Source of the DNA: Pseudopithomyces maydicus
Lineage: Eukaryota; Ascomycota; Dothideomycetes; Pleosporales; Didymosphaeriaceae
Reading direction: 5' to 3'
Assembly: GCA_026873275.1 (NCBI GenBank)
Contig: JANTUC010000004.1
Coordinates: 1,736,001 to 1,800,000 of the forward strand
DNA: 64,000 nucleotides
Shown here: positions 12,271 to 22,117 of the stretch, one piece after another
Position numbering within the stretch: position 1 is the stretch's first letter
Layout: each line of letters opens with the position of its first letter
Notes under the pieces: generated by a model
Database searches by the model: none
The model's input: the letters and a program-made list of their open reading frames with translations, nothing else
Told to the model about the DNA's origin: nothing
Translations under genes and position numbers: made by a program

Positions 12271-13683
12271 CTTGCAGGCGAGGGAAAAGTCGAGGCTACG
12301 CTACCTCCAGAGATACAGTAGAGAGGTGGTGATGGATGGCCCAAGCACAGCAGGTCGATTGGCTGGGTCAGGCTCCGCATACCTATGACATGTATGACAC
12401 GCGCTCTAGGGAAGGTTGGAGCTTGGCAGGACCTCGGGAGCACATGCAATTGCGAAGCAGCCGTGCTTGGGTTGAGACATTTCTTGATGGCATCTGAGGC
12501 TCCACAGCCAACACTTTGCACCTCATATCGGAGGTCCTAATGCTGCATGGTGGCCGATGGCCGATGGCCAATGGCCCGTCGCTTAGACTAGCGATCGGAC
12601 AAGTGCATTGCTGTTCCTCCAGGATGTGGACGAGTGCAACACGGCGGACGCATGCGCGCACAGAGCGCGCAGAGCCTCCAACGCCTCTGACGTGTTCTGA
12701 AGAAATTTTCTCAGCGACTTGCTTGTCGCAGGGCCAGGACCATTGGGACGGGCGAGGCTTGGGGCTCGCCTGGCGTCGACAGCATGCGCGCAGGCGTGGG
12801 ACGACCGACACGTGTGGTGGCCAGAGGATACGAGAGATTGATTGCCGATTGAGTTTGGAATAGAGCAAAGGGTCCACCGCGTCGGCCCTTTTCTCGCTGT
12901 CACGGTGCGGTAGCGGCCATGGTGCAGATGGCGCCATCTCGGAGACCAACCGCGCAAGCGAAACGGTGGTTGAGCAGCGCAGCGCAGTGCAGCGCAGCTC
13001 AGCGCACACAGCCCTGGAGCGGACACGAGCGGGCCATCACGCCAGCGTGGCCCGACAAGCGCTGGAGGGGTCCCACCAGCATGGAAGTTTTCGGAGATGG
13101 GATGGCACTCTATTCCTTGGTCGGATCCCGAGTGCTGCGTTTGCTGTAGTCCACAGTGAGTACACCATGTACATGGCTACTTCGCGGAGGAAGCCTCGTT
13201 TCCGCGGGCTCCACCCAGCCGCGCACGGCCGCCGTGCTTGCAGCAAGTACAGTACAGTATCATACAGTCAAGTCACAAAGACACGCCGCACACGGCAACA
13301 TGGACGTGGATGCCGGCCGACATGAACGTGCTTCGCGTCGTCGAGGGGGCGTCGTCGAGGGGGCGCCGTCGATGCGTCGTCCAGGTCGCAGGCAGTTGGG
13401 ATGCGATGCGACAACCACCCTGGCGCGCGTCACGGCCCCATGGCCACTCCAGGGCTCGTCTCGGCCCGTCCTCTTTGTGCGGGGAAACACAGCCAAGGGA
13501 CGCTGAAGGATCATGCTCTCCGCACCCGCAGCGAATGGCCTTGCTGCTGGGGTCGCACCACGCTGCGCTGCGAGGGCGTGGGTGTGCCTCACCCTGTCCT
13601 GTCTGGCGGCAAACCCAGCGCGAGCCACTCCCCGGCGTCGTCCATCCTGCGCCGTTATTTTTTCGTTGAGAAATTGCTGCCCA

Positions 13684-13702
13684 GTGTGTGTGTGTGTGTG
13701 TG
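13684..13702. repeat. (GT)n microsatellite
   Basis: Nine and a half uninterrupted GT units, followed by three CAGTGTG-like units. Confidence 0.9.
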
Positions 13703-14879
13703 CAGTGTGCAGTGTGCAGTTTTGCCACCACAATGTCTTGCATCCTGCTCATGCTCACACCGTTGAGCGCCAGACGTCTGAAAATTTTTTGCGCGCCCGA
13801 CGTCTAGAGTTGCGCCTCCGGGTGCCTGCGCGCCCGCCTCGACGAATGCCCGTCTGAGGAGCATCCCCGTGTCGCCATCGAGCAGCCTTGAGTGCGCCAC
13901 TTTTTTTGAAATTCGCTCCCAACCCATGCCCACCACTTCCAGCCCGCCTCGATTGCCTCTAGCTACCGCTTGTCTAGCTATCGCCGTGGGACACGGAACC
14001 GACCTGCGTTATCCCATCCCGCGCGAGCTTGATCTAGCTCCCCGCGGGAAAGGCGTGCGGGACGGATGACACTTCGCCCATCGCCATGCATCACCTTGCT
14101 GGGCCACCATGGCGTGCGACACTGGTCTGGGTCCAGCCATCGTGGTCACGGAAACATCACCGGCGTGCGAACACTACGTAACAAGGCACCATGAGTTATT
14201 TGCCATCCGTACACCTGTACGATGACCGTTGTTGCTTGGATTGCCGCCGCTGGGCGTGCGTCTGGCTAGACTGGCTACAACAGTAGCTACATGAAGGGGT
14301 GGGATATATGCAAAGTAGAGTACCTAGGTAGAGTAGAGAGGTACCGTGACCACGGAAACAATTAGGGAAAAGTGAGAGGAAGAAGTGCTCAGTTCGCGCC
14401 GTCCATGTCGGAGTCTTGTCCGTTGTGCGCGGACGTTTCCGACTTACGTACAGCTACGTACCGTAGACCCTGAATGCTCGATAAACTCCCCCGAGTCGCC
14501 CTCCGAGAGCGGCCCGTCCTGATCCAGCCAAAACACCGAGTAATGCTTTTGGTACACTGCGCGTGCGCAGACAGATGGTAAACTAAAACAGAAACAAAAA
14601 AAAGCAATACACAAAGAGACATGCCAGCGAGGTGTACATGATGTGCCGTGGCCGATATCGCCGCAATGCATGAGTCAAACTCCGAGAAATCAAACGCCGG
14701 GTCCCAGCGTCTACGACGCTAGGGGGATAATGCGGTCGTAAAGGTAAAGCAAGCTCAGGGGCTAGTCCGTAAACAGTGAGCCTCCCAGTCGTGTCGTGAT
14801 AACAAACTCCAGTAACGGAAAGGCCAAGGTGGGGAGGGAGAAGAGTAATGGTGCGGTAGTAGTGGTGGTGATCAGGGAC

Positions 14880-15356
14880 CTAGGTCATCCGCCTCTTGAT
14901 CTCCCGTACCTGGTCGAAGTTTCGGGCGTAGCACGTCAGTTGACTAGCTGCCTGGGCGGACACGCCTGGCGTTTGCGAGTTTGCCGATGCCAGTGACGAG
15001 CGCGAGGACGAGGGGGTGAGGCTGCGTTGCTGGTGGGCAGGAGGTGTCCTCGACGAGGCTGAGGCGGCAGGTGCAAAGTAGGCGCCGCTGTTGGTGGGGG
15101 AGTAGTAGTAGGATGTGTCGAAGCCCCGCGACGGGGTGGGCGTCTTGTAGGCGGAGAAGTTGACGGCCGGGGGCAGGTAGAAGCCGTTGGTGGACGAGGC
15201 AGTGGACGAGGCCGACGAGGATAGCTGGGAGGGCGACTTTGCCTTTTCCAGGTCGGCCAGACGGCATGCCTGGGAGCAGTAGGCACCACCCTCGGTTTGG
15301 CGGTCGCAGGAGAGGCAGTAGTCGGGAGACCAGTCCATGTTGGAAGAAGAAGCCAT
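14880..15356 (-). CDS. Ecl1-family lifespan/stress protein
   Basis: 158-aa protein starting MASSSNMDW at 15356. The N-terminus carries SPDYCLSCDRQTEGGAYC followed by SQACRLADLEKA. This CxxC...C...C zinc-binding block is typical of the Ecl1 (extender of chronological lifespan) family of small fungal proteins linked to nutrient stress and zinc (family knowledge). The rest is Ser/Pro/Thr-rich and probably disordered, with a conserved-looking basic end (ARNFDQVREIKRRMT). It is a single exon. An in-frame ATG at 15440 would add 28 residues; the later start is preferred because the conserved block follows it closely. It is the only gene recognised in a 7-kb sparse block. Confidence 0.8.
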   Translation of the reverse strand: MASSSNMDWSPDYCLSCDRQTEGGAYCSQACRLADLEKAKSPSQLSSSASSTASSTNGFYLPPAVNFSAYKTPTPSRGFDTSYYYSPTNSGAYFAPAASASSRTPPAHQQRSLTPSSSRSSLASANSQTPGVSAQAASQLTCYARNFDQVREIKRRMT

Positions 15357-15442
15357 TTGGGAGGAGGATGCGGTGGGGATTGCGGTCGACGATGATGATA
15401 TATAGGCCAGGCAAGAAGCAGGGCAGGGCAGGCAGGGCAATG

Positions 15443-15474
15443 CGTCAAGACGTCAAGGCGTCAAGGCGTCAAGG
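15443..15474. repeat. 8-bp tandem repeat CGTCAAGG x4
   Basis: Four tandem copies of CGTCAAGG (the first ends GA), preceded by GGGCA repeats, about 90 bp upstream of the ECL1-like ATG. Confidence 0.85.
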
Positions 15475-16316
15475 CTCTTCTGGAGTGGGGCGCGGATGGT
15501 GACTGTTTCGGGCAGACAAGAGAGGTTTTTTCCAGCAGGGAGTCAGAGGGATTTAAGAGCTTGCGGGAGCATGTGCACGGATTAGGTGTCAGTCGGCGGA
15601 GCAGCGGGAGCGGGCGATGGAGATAGTTTTATGGCGGACCCTCAGGCACACCGGGCTCGGGCTGGGGCCTATCACGACCCTGCTGGGGGGCAGCATGGAC
15701 AGGGCCTGTCGCACCCGACGATGGCAGACCAGCATCTCCGCACTGGGCCGCGCGGTGGCTCGAGTGGCATTTTTCTTGCCGCGCTATGCTCCTCCAGATG
15801 CATGGCCCCCTCAGCAGCAGGCCTATCCCACGGGTGCTCAGCGAACGGGCGCGGCGCTGGCTGGGAACGCAGCCAAAGACGCCGCCTGCCACGCCAGCGC
15901 AAGACAGGTGCTGCCCGCCCATTCGCCCTCTCGCCCGCCCGCGAGCCATTTTCCTGTCGCTCGTCTGCAGAGCGTGCTCGAGCTGCGCACCGCGGGCAGC
16001 GCAGTGTCGTGTAGGGGTCCGGCATCATGCGATCTGCAGCGAGGAGAATTCTCCTTGTGACACAGGGCCGGGTGCGCTGACCTTTTGCTGGATGACGAGA
16101 TGTCGCCCAAGGGGGCACCGGCCGAGTCACCAGGCCTGCCCTGCGCCGGACAGATGATGTAGGTACGAGCCTAGCACCAGAACATGTCACATCCCATGGC
16201 CTTTTGGCCCATCATGCCCCAAGCCCTGCCCAGATAGGTAGGCACTGTAGAGAGTAGCCAGGCAGCGTCGTGTCTCCCTCGAGCCCTACCGACCAGCCAT
16301 CGCCGTCGCCACCACA

Positions 16317-16343
16317 CACCTCCACCTCCACCTCCACCTCCAC
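16317..16343. repeat. CCACCT hexamer microsatellite
   Basis: About four tandem CCACCT units in noncoding sequence. Confidence 0.8.
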
Positions 16344-16883
16344 TGCCCCCATCCCTGGGGCCAGTCCAATCGCACCACCGCTGCTGGCTGAACTGGACTG
16401 AACGCAGGGGCGTGTCGGCCCTGCACAAGGGCCAAAAGGGTACGTACCAAGTCCGACTCTCACCAAAGCTTAACCTACACCAGCTCGTCAGGTGCAACAT
16501 GCGCGATTCCCGCCTCGCGTGCTTAGTCTTCGCGACCACGTTCACCCAACGCCCGTAGCCCGAACGAGCATGGCCACGAACTGTATCGTTATCTCCATCC
16601 ATGGCCATGTCCCTCTCCATCCCGCTGCTATCAGCGAAGCGACTTTTGCTATCCGCGACACGCCTTGCTGATCATGTCCGCCTCCTCCACCAGTGACCAC
16701 CGGCACATTCGTCCACGGCACAGTGCGCAGAGCAGCCCTGCTTGGACGCGCCCACCTGCAAAACTCAATGCTCAGCCGCGCCTTCAGTGGCTCGCTTCCG
16801 ACCCAGCAGCGGTCCTGCCGTCGAGCGCTCTCCTTCGGGACCGACCATGTCGAATCTGGGTGCTCTGCAAGCGACTTGGCCTT

Positions 16884-16884
<1 letters not shown>

Positions 16885-16911
<27 letters not shown>
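16885..16911. repeat. (CAG)9 microsatellite
   Basis: Nine uninterrupted CAG triplets. Frames through it give only poly-Gln, poly-Ala or poly-Ser, with no supporting gene around it. Confidence 0.9.
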
Positions 16912-16914
<3 letters not shown>

Positions 16915-18446
16915 GTGCCCCTAGCTCGAGCCAATATTGGCAACGAGCGCACAGAACCATCGTTCGGAAACGTCCATCAGCGTCCATCAATGTACCGCAT
17001 GGCCTTGGCGAGCATCCCTCGCGATCCCTCCCCTTCCTTCCACAAGCGAGAGACGAAGTCTCGCCCGTTCGCCATGGTTTGTTGCCATGCCAGTGCTGCT
17101 GCAGGCCGCTCTGGGGAAGGACGCCCTCCAAGTGACTTGCATATCGCCGGCGAATGACACCCCCTCTTCCACATGCACTTGAGCACGGGCCTCGGGTGCT
17201 GACCCCCACGCTGCTTTTTCCCAGCTCGGAATCGCGGTGGGGAAGAGAGAGGGCGCTGAAGTTGGGCGGGTCCACCGGGTGCAGGAACATGACGTGCAAT
17301 ATACCTTATCTCAGCAAGCTGTAAAGAGCCCTGTCCTACCCCTCTTTCGCGGCGGGTCCCGCATCCAGCGCCAGCCAGCATCGTGTGCCCAGCAGATGGA
17401 GTTGTTGTGTGACGCCCAGGGCACGTCCGCCTGCGCTGCGCGAGTCGTGGCCAATGAGTGACGAACCGATCATGGGGTCCGGAGGCTTGCGCTTCCCCAC
17501 AGTTTGGCCAAACGCCATGTCGCTTGCGGCCACTCCGTCGCAAGTGCTGGAAGTAGTACACCAAGTACGGTACAGTACAGTAAGTAGACTACTGCCGTGC
17601 GAGGACGCACAATCTGTGCGAAACTTTGAGCGTCGTCCCAGCCCGTACTGTAGCTGCTCCATAGCGCGCTGCCAATACATGGCTGCCCGTATCAACGGTA
17701 TATAGTGCCATCCCACGGCGGCCGCCTCTTGCATGCATACGCACTCCTAGACTATAATATCGCGCACCCACAGGATCCTCATCCTCTGGTACATGACAAT
17801 CCTCGCGCGGCATGTCGCCATGTCGCCATGCCGTATTCCGAGACGAGGCAACTCTAATGTGCGGGGAACCAGCCGTCATCTCAGATGTCGTCCGTCACGC
17901 ACGGCCTGGAGATGAAGCAATACATCCATCCTGCGCCTGCGCCGTCGACCTAGCCGCCTGGAACCTTTGGTCAAACGCCGTGTAACAGAGGCAATCAATC
18001 GTGAACCGTGCTCGGGCCAGCCTCAGGCGAGGCTGCTCAATGTCCGTCTGGCCGTCTGGCCGTCTGGCCCTCTCTCGATTCGGCCCGCCGCCTGTGTGCG
18101 ATCAGCGGCGGGAGGGCTCGGGACCTGGGGTCGACGGCCTGATTCGCTCCCGCCGTCAACGTCGCCCTCGCCCTCGCCCTTGAGAAGCCTCCTCCGCTGG
18201 GCGTTGGACATGGAGGCATCCGTCGACTGCTCGGTCTCCGGCGGTCAAGCACCGTCTGCCATAAAGCAGGCCCTCGGTCGTTCAGGTGTGGGTGCTGTCG
18301 CATCGCACTCGTCGCTCGTGTGGAGATTCGGGCGCCATGGCTCCAGAACGGCAACCGAGCTGTTCGAAAAGCTCGCCTCTAGTGCTCCCGCCCTGGACAG
18401 TCGACCAAGATAACGCACCACCATAGCTTGCAGCGCGCGAACCGCC

Positions 18447-19544
18447 ATGTCTCCATCCACCCAGTACCAGGACGAGCTGCAATCTGCGCTGGCCATCATC
18501 CACGCCGCCTCCGTCCTCACCAAATCCGTCCTGCGCTCCCTGCAAAACAATGTGTCCGCCGAAACAAAAGCCGACGACAGCCCTGTCACCATCGCCGACT
18601 TCGCCGCTCAGGCCCTCATAATCTCCGCCTTGCACAACCTCTACCCATCCGACCTCTTCCTTGGCGAAGAGTCTGCCGAGCAGCTTCGCAAGAATGCAGG
18701 CCTCGCCGACCGAGTGTGGCAGCTCGTCCAACAAGCCCGATCGAGCGCCGTGCAGCTTCATGCGAGTCTCGTGTTCCCAGCCAGCAAGGAGGAAATGCTC
18801 GACGCCATCGACCGCGGCACCAACGCCTCGATGAAGGGCCGCGTGTGGGTTATGGACCCCGTCGACGGAACCGCCACCTTCATGACAGGAAACCAGTATG
18901 CAGTTTGTCTGTGCTTGCTCGTGGACGGTGTGCAGCAGGTCACCGCCATCGGGTGCCCTAACCTCAAAGTTGACCCAAGCCACCCGGGCAATGTCAAGGT
19001 GCACGAGGAATTGGTGGACCAGGATGGCTTTGGTGTCGTGCTCTCCTCCGTACGTGGCCACGGCACGTACATTCGGAGAGTGCTTGATCATGGCCTAGAA
19101 GAACCGCACAGGATCGAAGCCCGAAAGGAGGAGGGTGCCAAGCCAGATGCCCATCTGGACTTCATCGAGAGCACTCTTGGCAAAACGTCGCTGTCGCAGA
19201 CGGAGCACAAGGCTGTTGCTCAAGAGCTGGGGGCAAAGTGGCCGGGCACCGTTATTTGGAGCCAGCAAATGAAGTACATTGCGCTGACGCTAGGCGCTAC
19301 CGACGTGATGTTGCGATTGCCCCTTGACAAGTCTAGATACACCCATGTTTGGGACCATGCGGGCGGACAGCTGCTGTTCCAGGAAGTAGGAGGCGTGATC
19401 AAGGACATTGACGGTGCAGCTATAGATTTCTCACATGGGAGACGCATATTGGGCGACAACAACTACGGCATGGTGGCGACGCAGCCTTGGGCGTTCGACA
19501 GGATTGATGAGACCGTCAAGCAGGTGCTCGCCCGAAGGACGTAG
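18447..19544 (+). CDS. HAL2: 3'(2'),5'-bisphosphate nucleotidase (Hal2/Met22)
   Basis: Magnesium-dependent, lithium- and sodium-sensitive phosphatase that hydrolyses 3'-phosphoadenosine 5'-phosphate to AMP, removing the toxic by-product of sulfate assimilation (family knowledge). Intronless, 365 aa, close to the usual length (yeast 357). Metal-site motifs are DDSPVTIADFAAQ near residue 45, GEES near residue 73, the signature DPVDGTATF near residue 137, and WDHAGGQLL near residue 300. The start at 18447 (MSPSTQYQDELQSAL) aligns with the family N-terminus. The gene converges on VPS29 with about 400 bp between the stops. Confidence 0.95.
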   Translation: MSPSTQYQDELQSALAIIHAASVLTKSVLRSLQNNVSAETKADDSPVTIADFAAQALIISALHNLYPSDLFLGEESAEQLRKNAGLADRVWQLVQQARSSAVQLHASLVFPASKEEMLDAIDRGTNASMKGRVWVMDPVDGTATFMTGNQYAVCLCLLVDGVQQVTAIGCPNLKVDPSHPGNVKVHEELVDQDGFGVVLSSVRGHGTYIRRVLDHGLEEPHRIEARKEEGAKPDAHLDFIESTLGKTSLSQTEHKAVAQELGAKWPGTVIWSQQMKYIALTLGATDVMLRLPLDKSRYTHVWDHAGGQLLFQEVGGVIKDIDGAAIDFSHGRRILGDNNYGMVATQPWAFDRIDETVKQVLARRT

Positions 19545-19954
19545 CCCTCACTGTCTCCGTCGATGCGGTGCGAGGCGAAAGCTTGTTAGGTTGTCTTACA
19601 AGACTTCACCGGTCGGTAACACAGCTCATGCGCATCCGACACAGAATGTGGGGTAAACAAAAGGTGGGATTCTTTGAATCCTACCAAAACGGCGGCGTGC
19701 ATAATCGTAGCATCTTCTCGATGTCATGTCATGCCCAGGAGGTCTTGGTAGAACGCAGTCGCAACCGAATCATGTAACTCATGTTAAATTGAGACGCAAC
19801 CATGCGGCAGCATTCCTCGCAGATGCTGCTTCTAACCGCCCGTACTCCTATGAACCGCTATCACAATATGTCGAGTCCATTCCCTGAATCCCCCATCCAT
19901 GCACCATGTGCGCAATGTAGTCCAGAGCCGCAGCCGTACAGAATAGGACATTGA
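19545..19954. other. Convergent intergenic region HAL2 / VPS29
   Basis: Shared 3' flank of two convergent genes; no further gene or repeat was seen. Confidence 0.5.
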
Positions 19955-20776
19955 TTATGATACTCCACCGCCATTCTTGCGGAACGAGACCTTCTCCACG
20001 GCCACGTTTTCGGCACCGTTCGCGTCCTTACGCAGTTGATACACGTACAGCACGAGAACATCCCCCTGCACCTACACCGCTGTCAGTCTTTGCCCTCAAC
20101 GCACATGCATGCATGGTCAGAATCCCTCCACTCACATCCATGAGCACAAAACTCGGCACAGGATCCTCCTCTTCAGACCACCACCCTGTAGTCATTGCAC
20201 CTGTCGCACTGCCCGGGTTGACAAAGAACTTGCCCTCCATCTCATACGCTTCGAACTTATGCGTGCCGCCCCACAGCAGAATGTCCACGTCCATCTGCCG
20301 CGCAGCTATCAACAAACTGTCGCCATCCCCAGGTGGTATGATAGTGTGTCCATGCGTGAAGCCTATGCGAAGCGACCCATGTGTGACCACTTTGGACAGG
20401 GCGAGGTTGGGTGCTTCGACGTCGAAGTCACCCTTGACGATCTGCAGATCGGGCGCGATGCCCCGAAGGAATTCGTATGTATCTTTATCAGTGATGTTGC
20501 CGAGACATAGGATCTGGCCGATCTTTCCAGGCGCGAGTAGCTTTTTGAACTGTAGAGCAATACGCGATTAGTGGTGATTGTACAGCGTGGGACGCAATCG
20601 AACGCTGGAAGGGTAGTATGGCGGAGCGGCGGGTTGCAGCATACCTTCGCAGGTATATCCTATCCATCCTGTAAGCGTGTGAGGTCTGGCGATACGCGCA
20701 TGAGTGTACTAGAGCTTACCGGAGCTCTGTCTGGTATGAAGAGGTCGCCTAGACACAACACGAGTCGCGAAGCCAT
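19955..20776 (-). CDS. VPS29: Retromer subunit Vps29
   Basis: Metallophosphoesterase-fold scaffold of the retromer cargo complex on endosomes (family knowledge). Four exons: 20776-20720, 20659-20645, 20549-20136 and 20071-19955, giving 200 aa. The start is MASRLVLCLGDLFIPDRAP. Exon 2 is a 15-nt microexon coding DIPAK, which joins to FKKLLAPGKIGQILCLGN exactly as the family needs. Later motifs are GDFDVEAPN, THGHTIIPPGD, GGTHKFEAYE and NPGSATGA. The last exon codes VQGDVLVLYVYQLRKD and ends GGGVS. Human VPS29 is about 182 aa. The microexon makes automatic gene models of this locus error-prone. Confidence 0.93.
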
Positions 20777-21574
20777 TGCGGCGACTTCGCGCGATCTGGG
20801 CGAATATTACACGTTGGGGAGATGGTGGGAATTATCGAGCGCAAGAACAAGAACGCAGGTACACGTGAACCAAGATATACATTGGAAGCTCGGGTTGTGG
20901 CTGTGAAGGGATGGCGTATGCGGTCGGTCCAAGGCGGGAAAGAACGGCAGAATGCCGCTTAGTCAGTCGCACCCCCGCAGTCTGTTTGTTAATCTTAGAG
21001 CTTGCCACCCTTGAATGCAATATCATCGACCTTTAGAGATATAGCAAGGTCGCTATTAATCAGCCTCACCAAATAAATGACGTTCTTGAAGTACAATGTC
21101 GACCCATTCCTGTGCAAATACCCACGTTACAGCTTGCACCAATGCCATTCACAGTTGAAGGTAAACTTCATGTTATAGGATATCTCCTGGATGACTCTAA
21201 GCTGTCAGTACTACTAAAAGCGTGTTTCTTATGAGACATCTTGGGAGTATTTATATACAGTAAAGTGACGCTGTTTTTCTGGCAGAAACTGTAAAACCTT
21301 TATCCATTTCACATCACAAGCATAACGATCATCGAAACTGCATCAAAAAATAAACCAAGCTCTTAGTGTACCTAGTGTGCAAGGTATATCTATATGATTT
21401 GTTCGTATGAACAACCAAAGATCTATATCCAAAAAGACAGTGAGAATAGAAATAAATGTACATAATATACTAGATAGTATGGTTGTGTCCTCCCCTTGAC
21501 TGATAGGCGTCAATATATGTTAATGTGTCACCTCCTATATGTGCAGTCCGTATGCAAGCAGACGTCGCCTCTGT
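20777..21574. other. AT-richer intergenic region
   Basis: Between the VPS29 start and the 3' end of the pheromone gene. It is AT-rich from about 21000; no gene or repeat was recognised. Confidence 0.5.
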
Positions 21575-22117
21575 CTACTCAGAACTTTCCTCCACTGCGT
21601 CCTCCACTGCGTCCTCCACTACGACGTCGACATCCTCATCGTCTGCTTCGCGTTTGCCCATAGGCTGGCCAGGGAAAAACCGGAATTTGGAGTGCCAAGC
21701 GGGGTCAGCCTCAGCAAGAGCCTCAGCTTCACGTTTGCCCACAGGTTGGCCGGGAAAGTAGCGGAATTTGGAGTGCCAGGCGGGATCAGCTTCAGCAAGA
21801 GCTTCGGCCTCGGCGCTGCGTTTTCCAATAGGTTGACCAGGGAAGAAGCGGAACTTGGAGTGCCAGGCGGGATCTGCCTCTGCCTCTGCTTCAGCCTCAG
21901 CTTCGCGCTTGCCGATAGGTTGGCCAGGGAAGAAGCGGAACTTGGAGTGCCAAGCAGGGTCAGCTTCAGCGAGAGCCTCAGCTTCACGTTTGCCCATAGG
22001 TTGGCCGGGGAAGTAGCGGAACTTGGAGTGCCAGGCAGCCTCAGGCTCTGCTACAGGAGCAGCAACCGCCAAAGAGGCGACGGCACCAAGTGCCAAAACG
22101 GTTGTGGAGAAATGCAT
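21575..22117 (-). CDS. Alpha-factor-like peptide pheromone precursor, five peptide copies
   Basis: 180-aa secreted precursor. Residues 1-20 (MHFSTTVLALGAVASLAVAA) are a signal peptide. Five copies of a 15-residue core, AWHSKFR(Y/F)FPGQP(M/I/V)G, each end in KR, the Kex2 cleavage site. Between them lie spacers of EA, LA, SA and DP dipeptides, the usual substrate of a Ste13-type dipeptidyl aminopeptidase. The core resembles yeast alpha-factor in starting W-H and in its P-G-Q-P turn. Copies in order carry YFPGQPMG, FFPGQPIG, FFPGQPIG, YFPGQPVG and FFPGQPMG. An acidic tail (EADDEDVDVVVED...) follows the last KR. Intronless. A kexin-processed RiPP precursor is the alternative, but no modifying-enzyme genes are adjacent and the PGQP turn favours a pheromone. 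Confidence 0.88.
   Translation of the reverse strand: MHFSTTVLALGAVASLAVAAPVAEPEAAWHSKFRYFPGQPMGKREAEALAEADPAWHSKFRFFPGQPIGKREAEAEAEAEADPAWHSKFRFFPGQPIGKRSAEAEALAEADPAWHSKFRYFPGQPVGKREAEALAEADPAWHSKFRFFPGQPMGKREADDEDVDVVVEDAVEDAVEESSE
21619..22050 (-). repeat. Imperfect coding tandem repeats of the pheromone precursor
   Basis: Five imperfect direct DNA repeats of roughly 80 bp encode the spacer plus peptide core. Spacer length varies by one dipeptide, so units are not identical in size. Confidence 0.85.

Larger units (their letters stand above)
11233..14879. other. Gene-poor block, simple repeats only
   Basis: About 3.6 kb without a recognisable gene. Overlapping GC-rich frames occur on all strands but have no introns, domains or family-like text. 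It holds the 47-bp tandem repeat (12130-12270), a GT microsatellite (13684-13702), two AGCCCTGGAG-type words (13010, 13447) and a GTACAGTACAGTA word (13247). Confidence 0.5.
15357..18446. other. Gene-poor block upstream of ECL1-like gene and HAL2
   Basis: About 3.1 kb, GC-rich, with no recognised gene. It holds an 8-bp tandem repeat (15443-15474), a CCACCT hexamer run (16317-16343), a CAG microsatellite (16885-16911) and a GTACAGTACAGTA word (17570-17582). It probably includes the long leader and promoter of the ECL1-like gene. Confidence 0.45.

Noticed and set aside
13156..13857. Several overlapping frames of more than 100 codons
   Set aside because: GC-rich low-complexity DNA gives simultaneous frames on both strands; none has conserved text or introns.
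16665..17299. Frames with poly-Gln/Ala through the CAG repeat
   Set aside because: They exist only because of the microsatellite; no surrounding coding evidence.
21575..22117. Pheromone gene read as a kexin-processed RiPP precursor
   Set aside because: No tailoring enzyme genes nearby, and the WH...PGQP pattern with EA spacers matches alpha-factor precursors.
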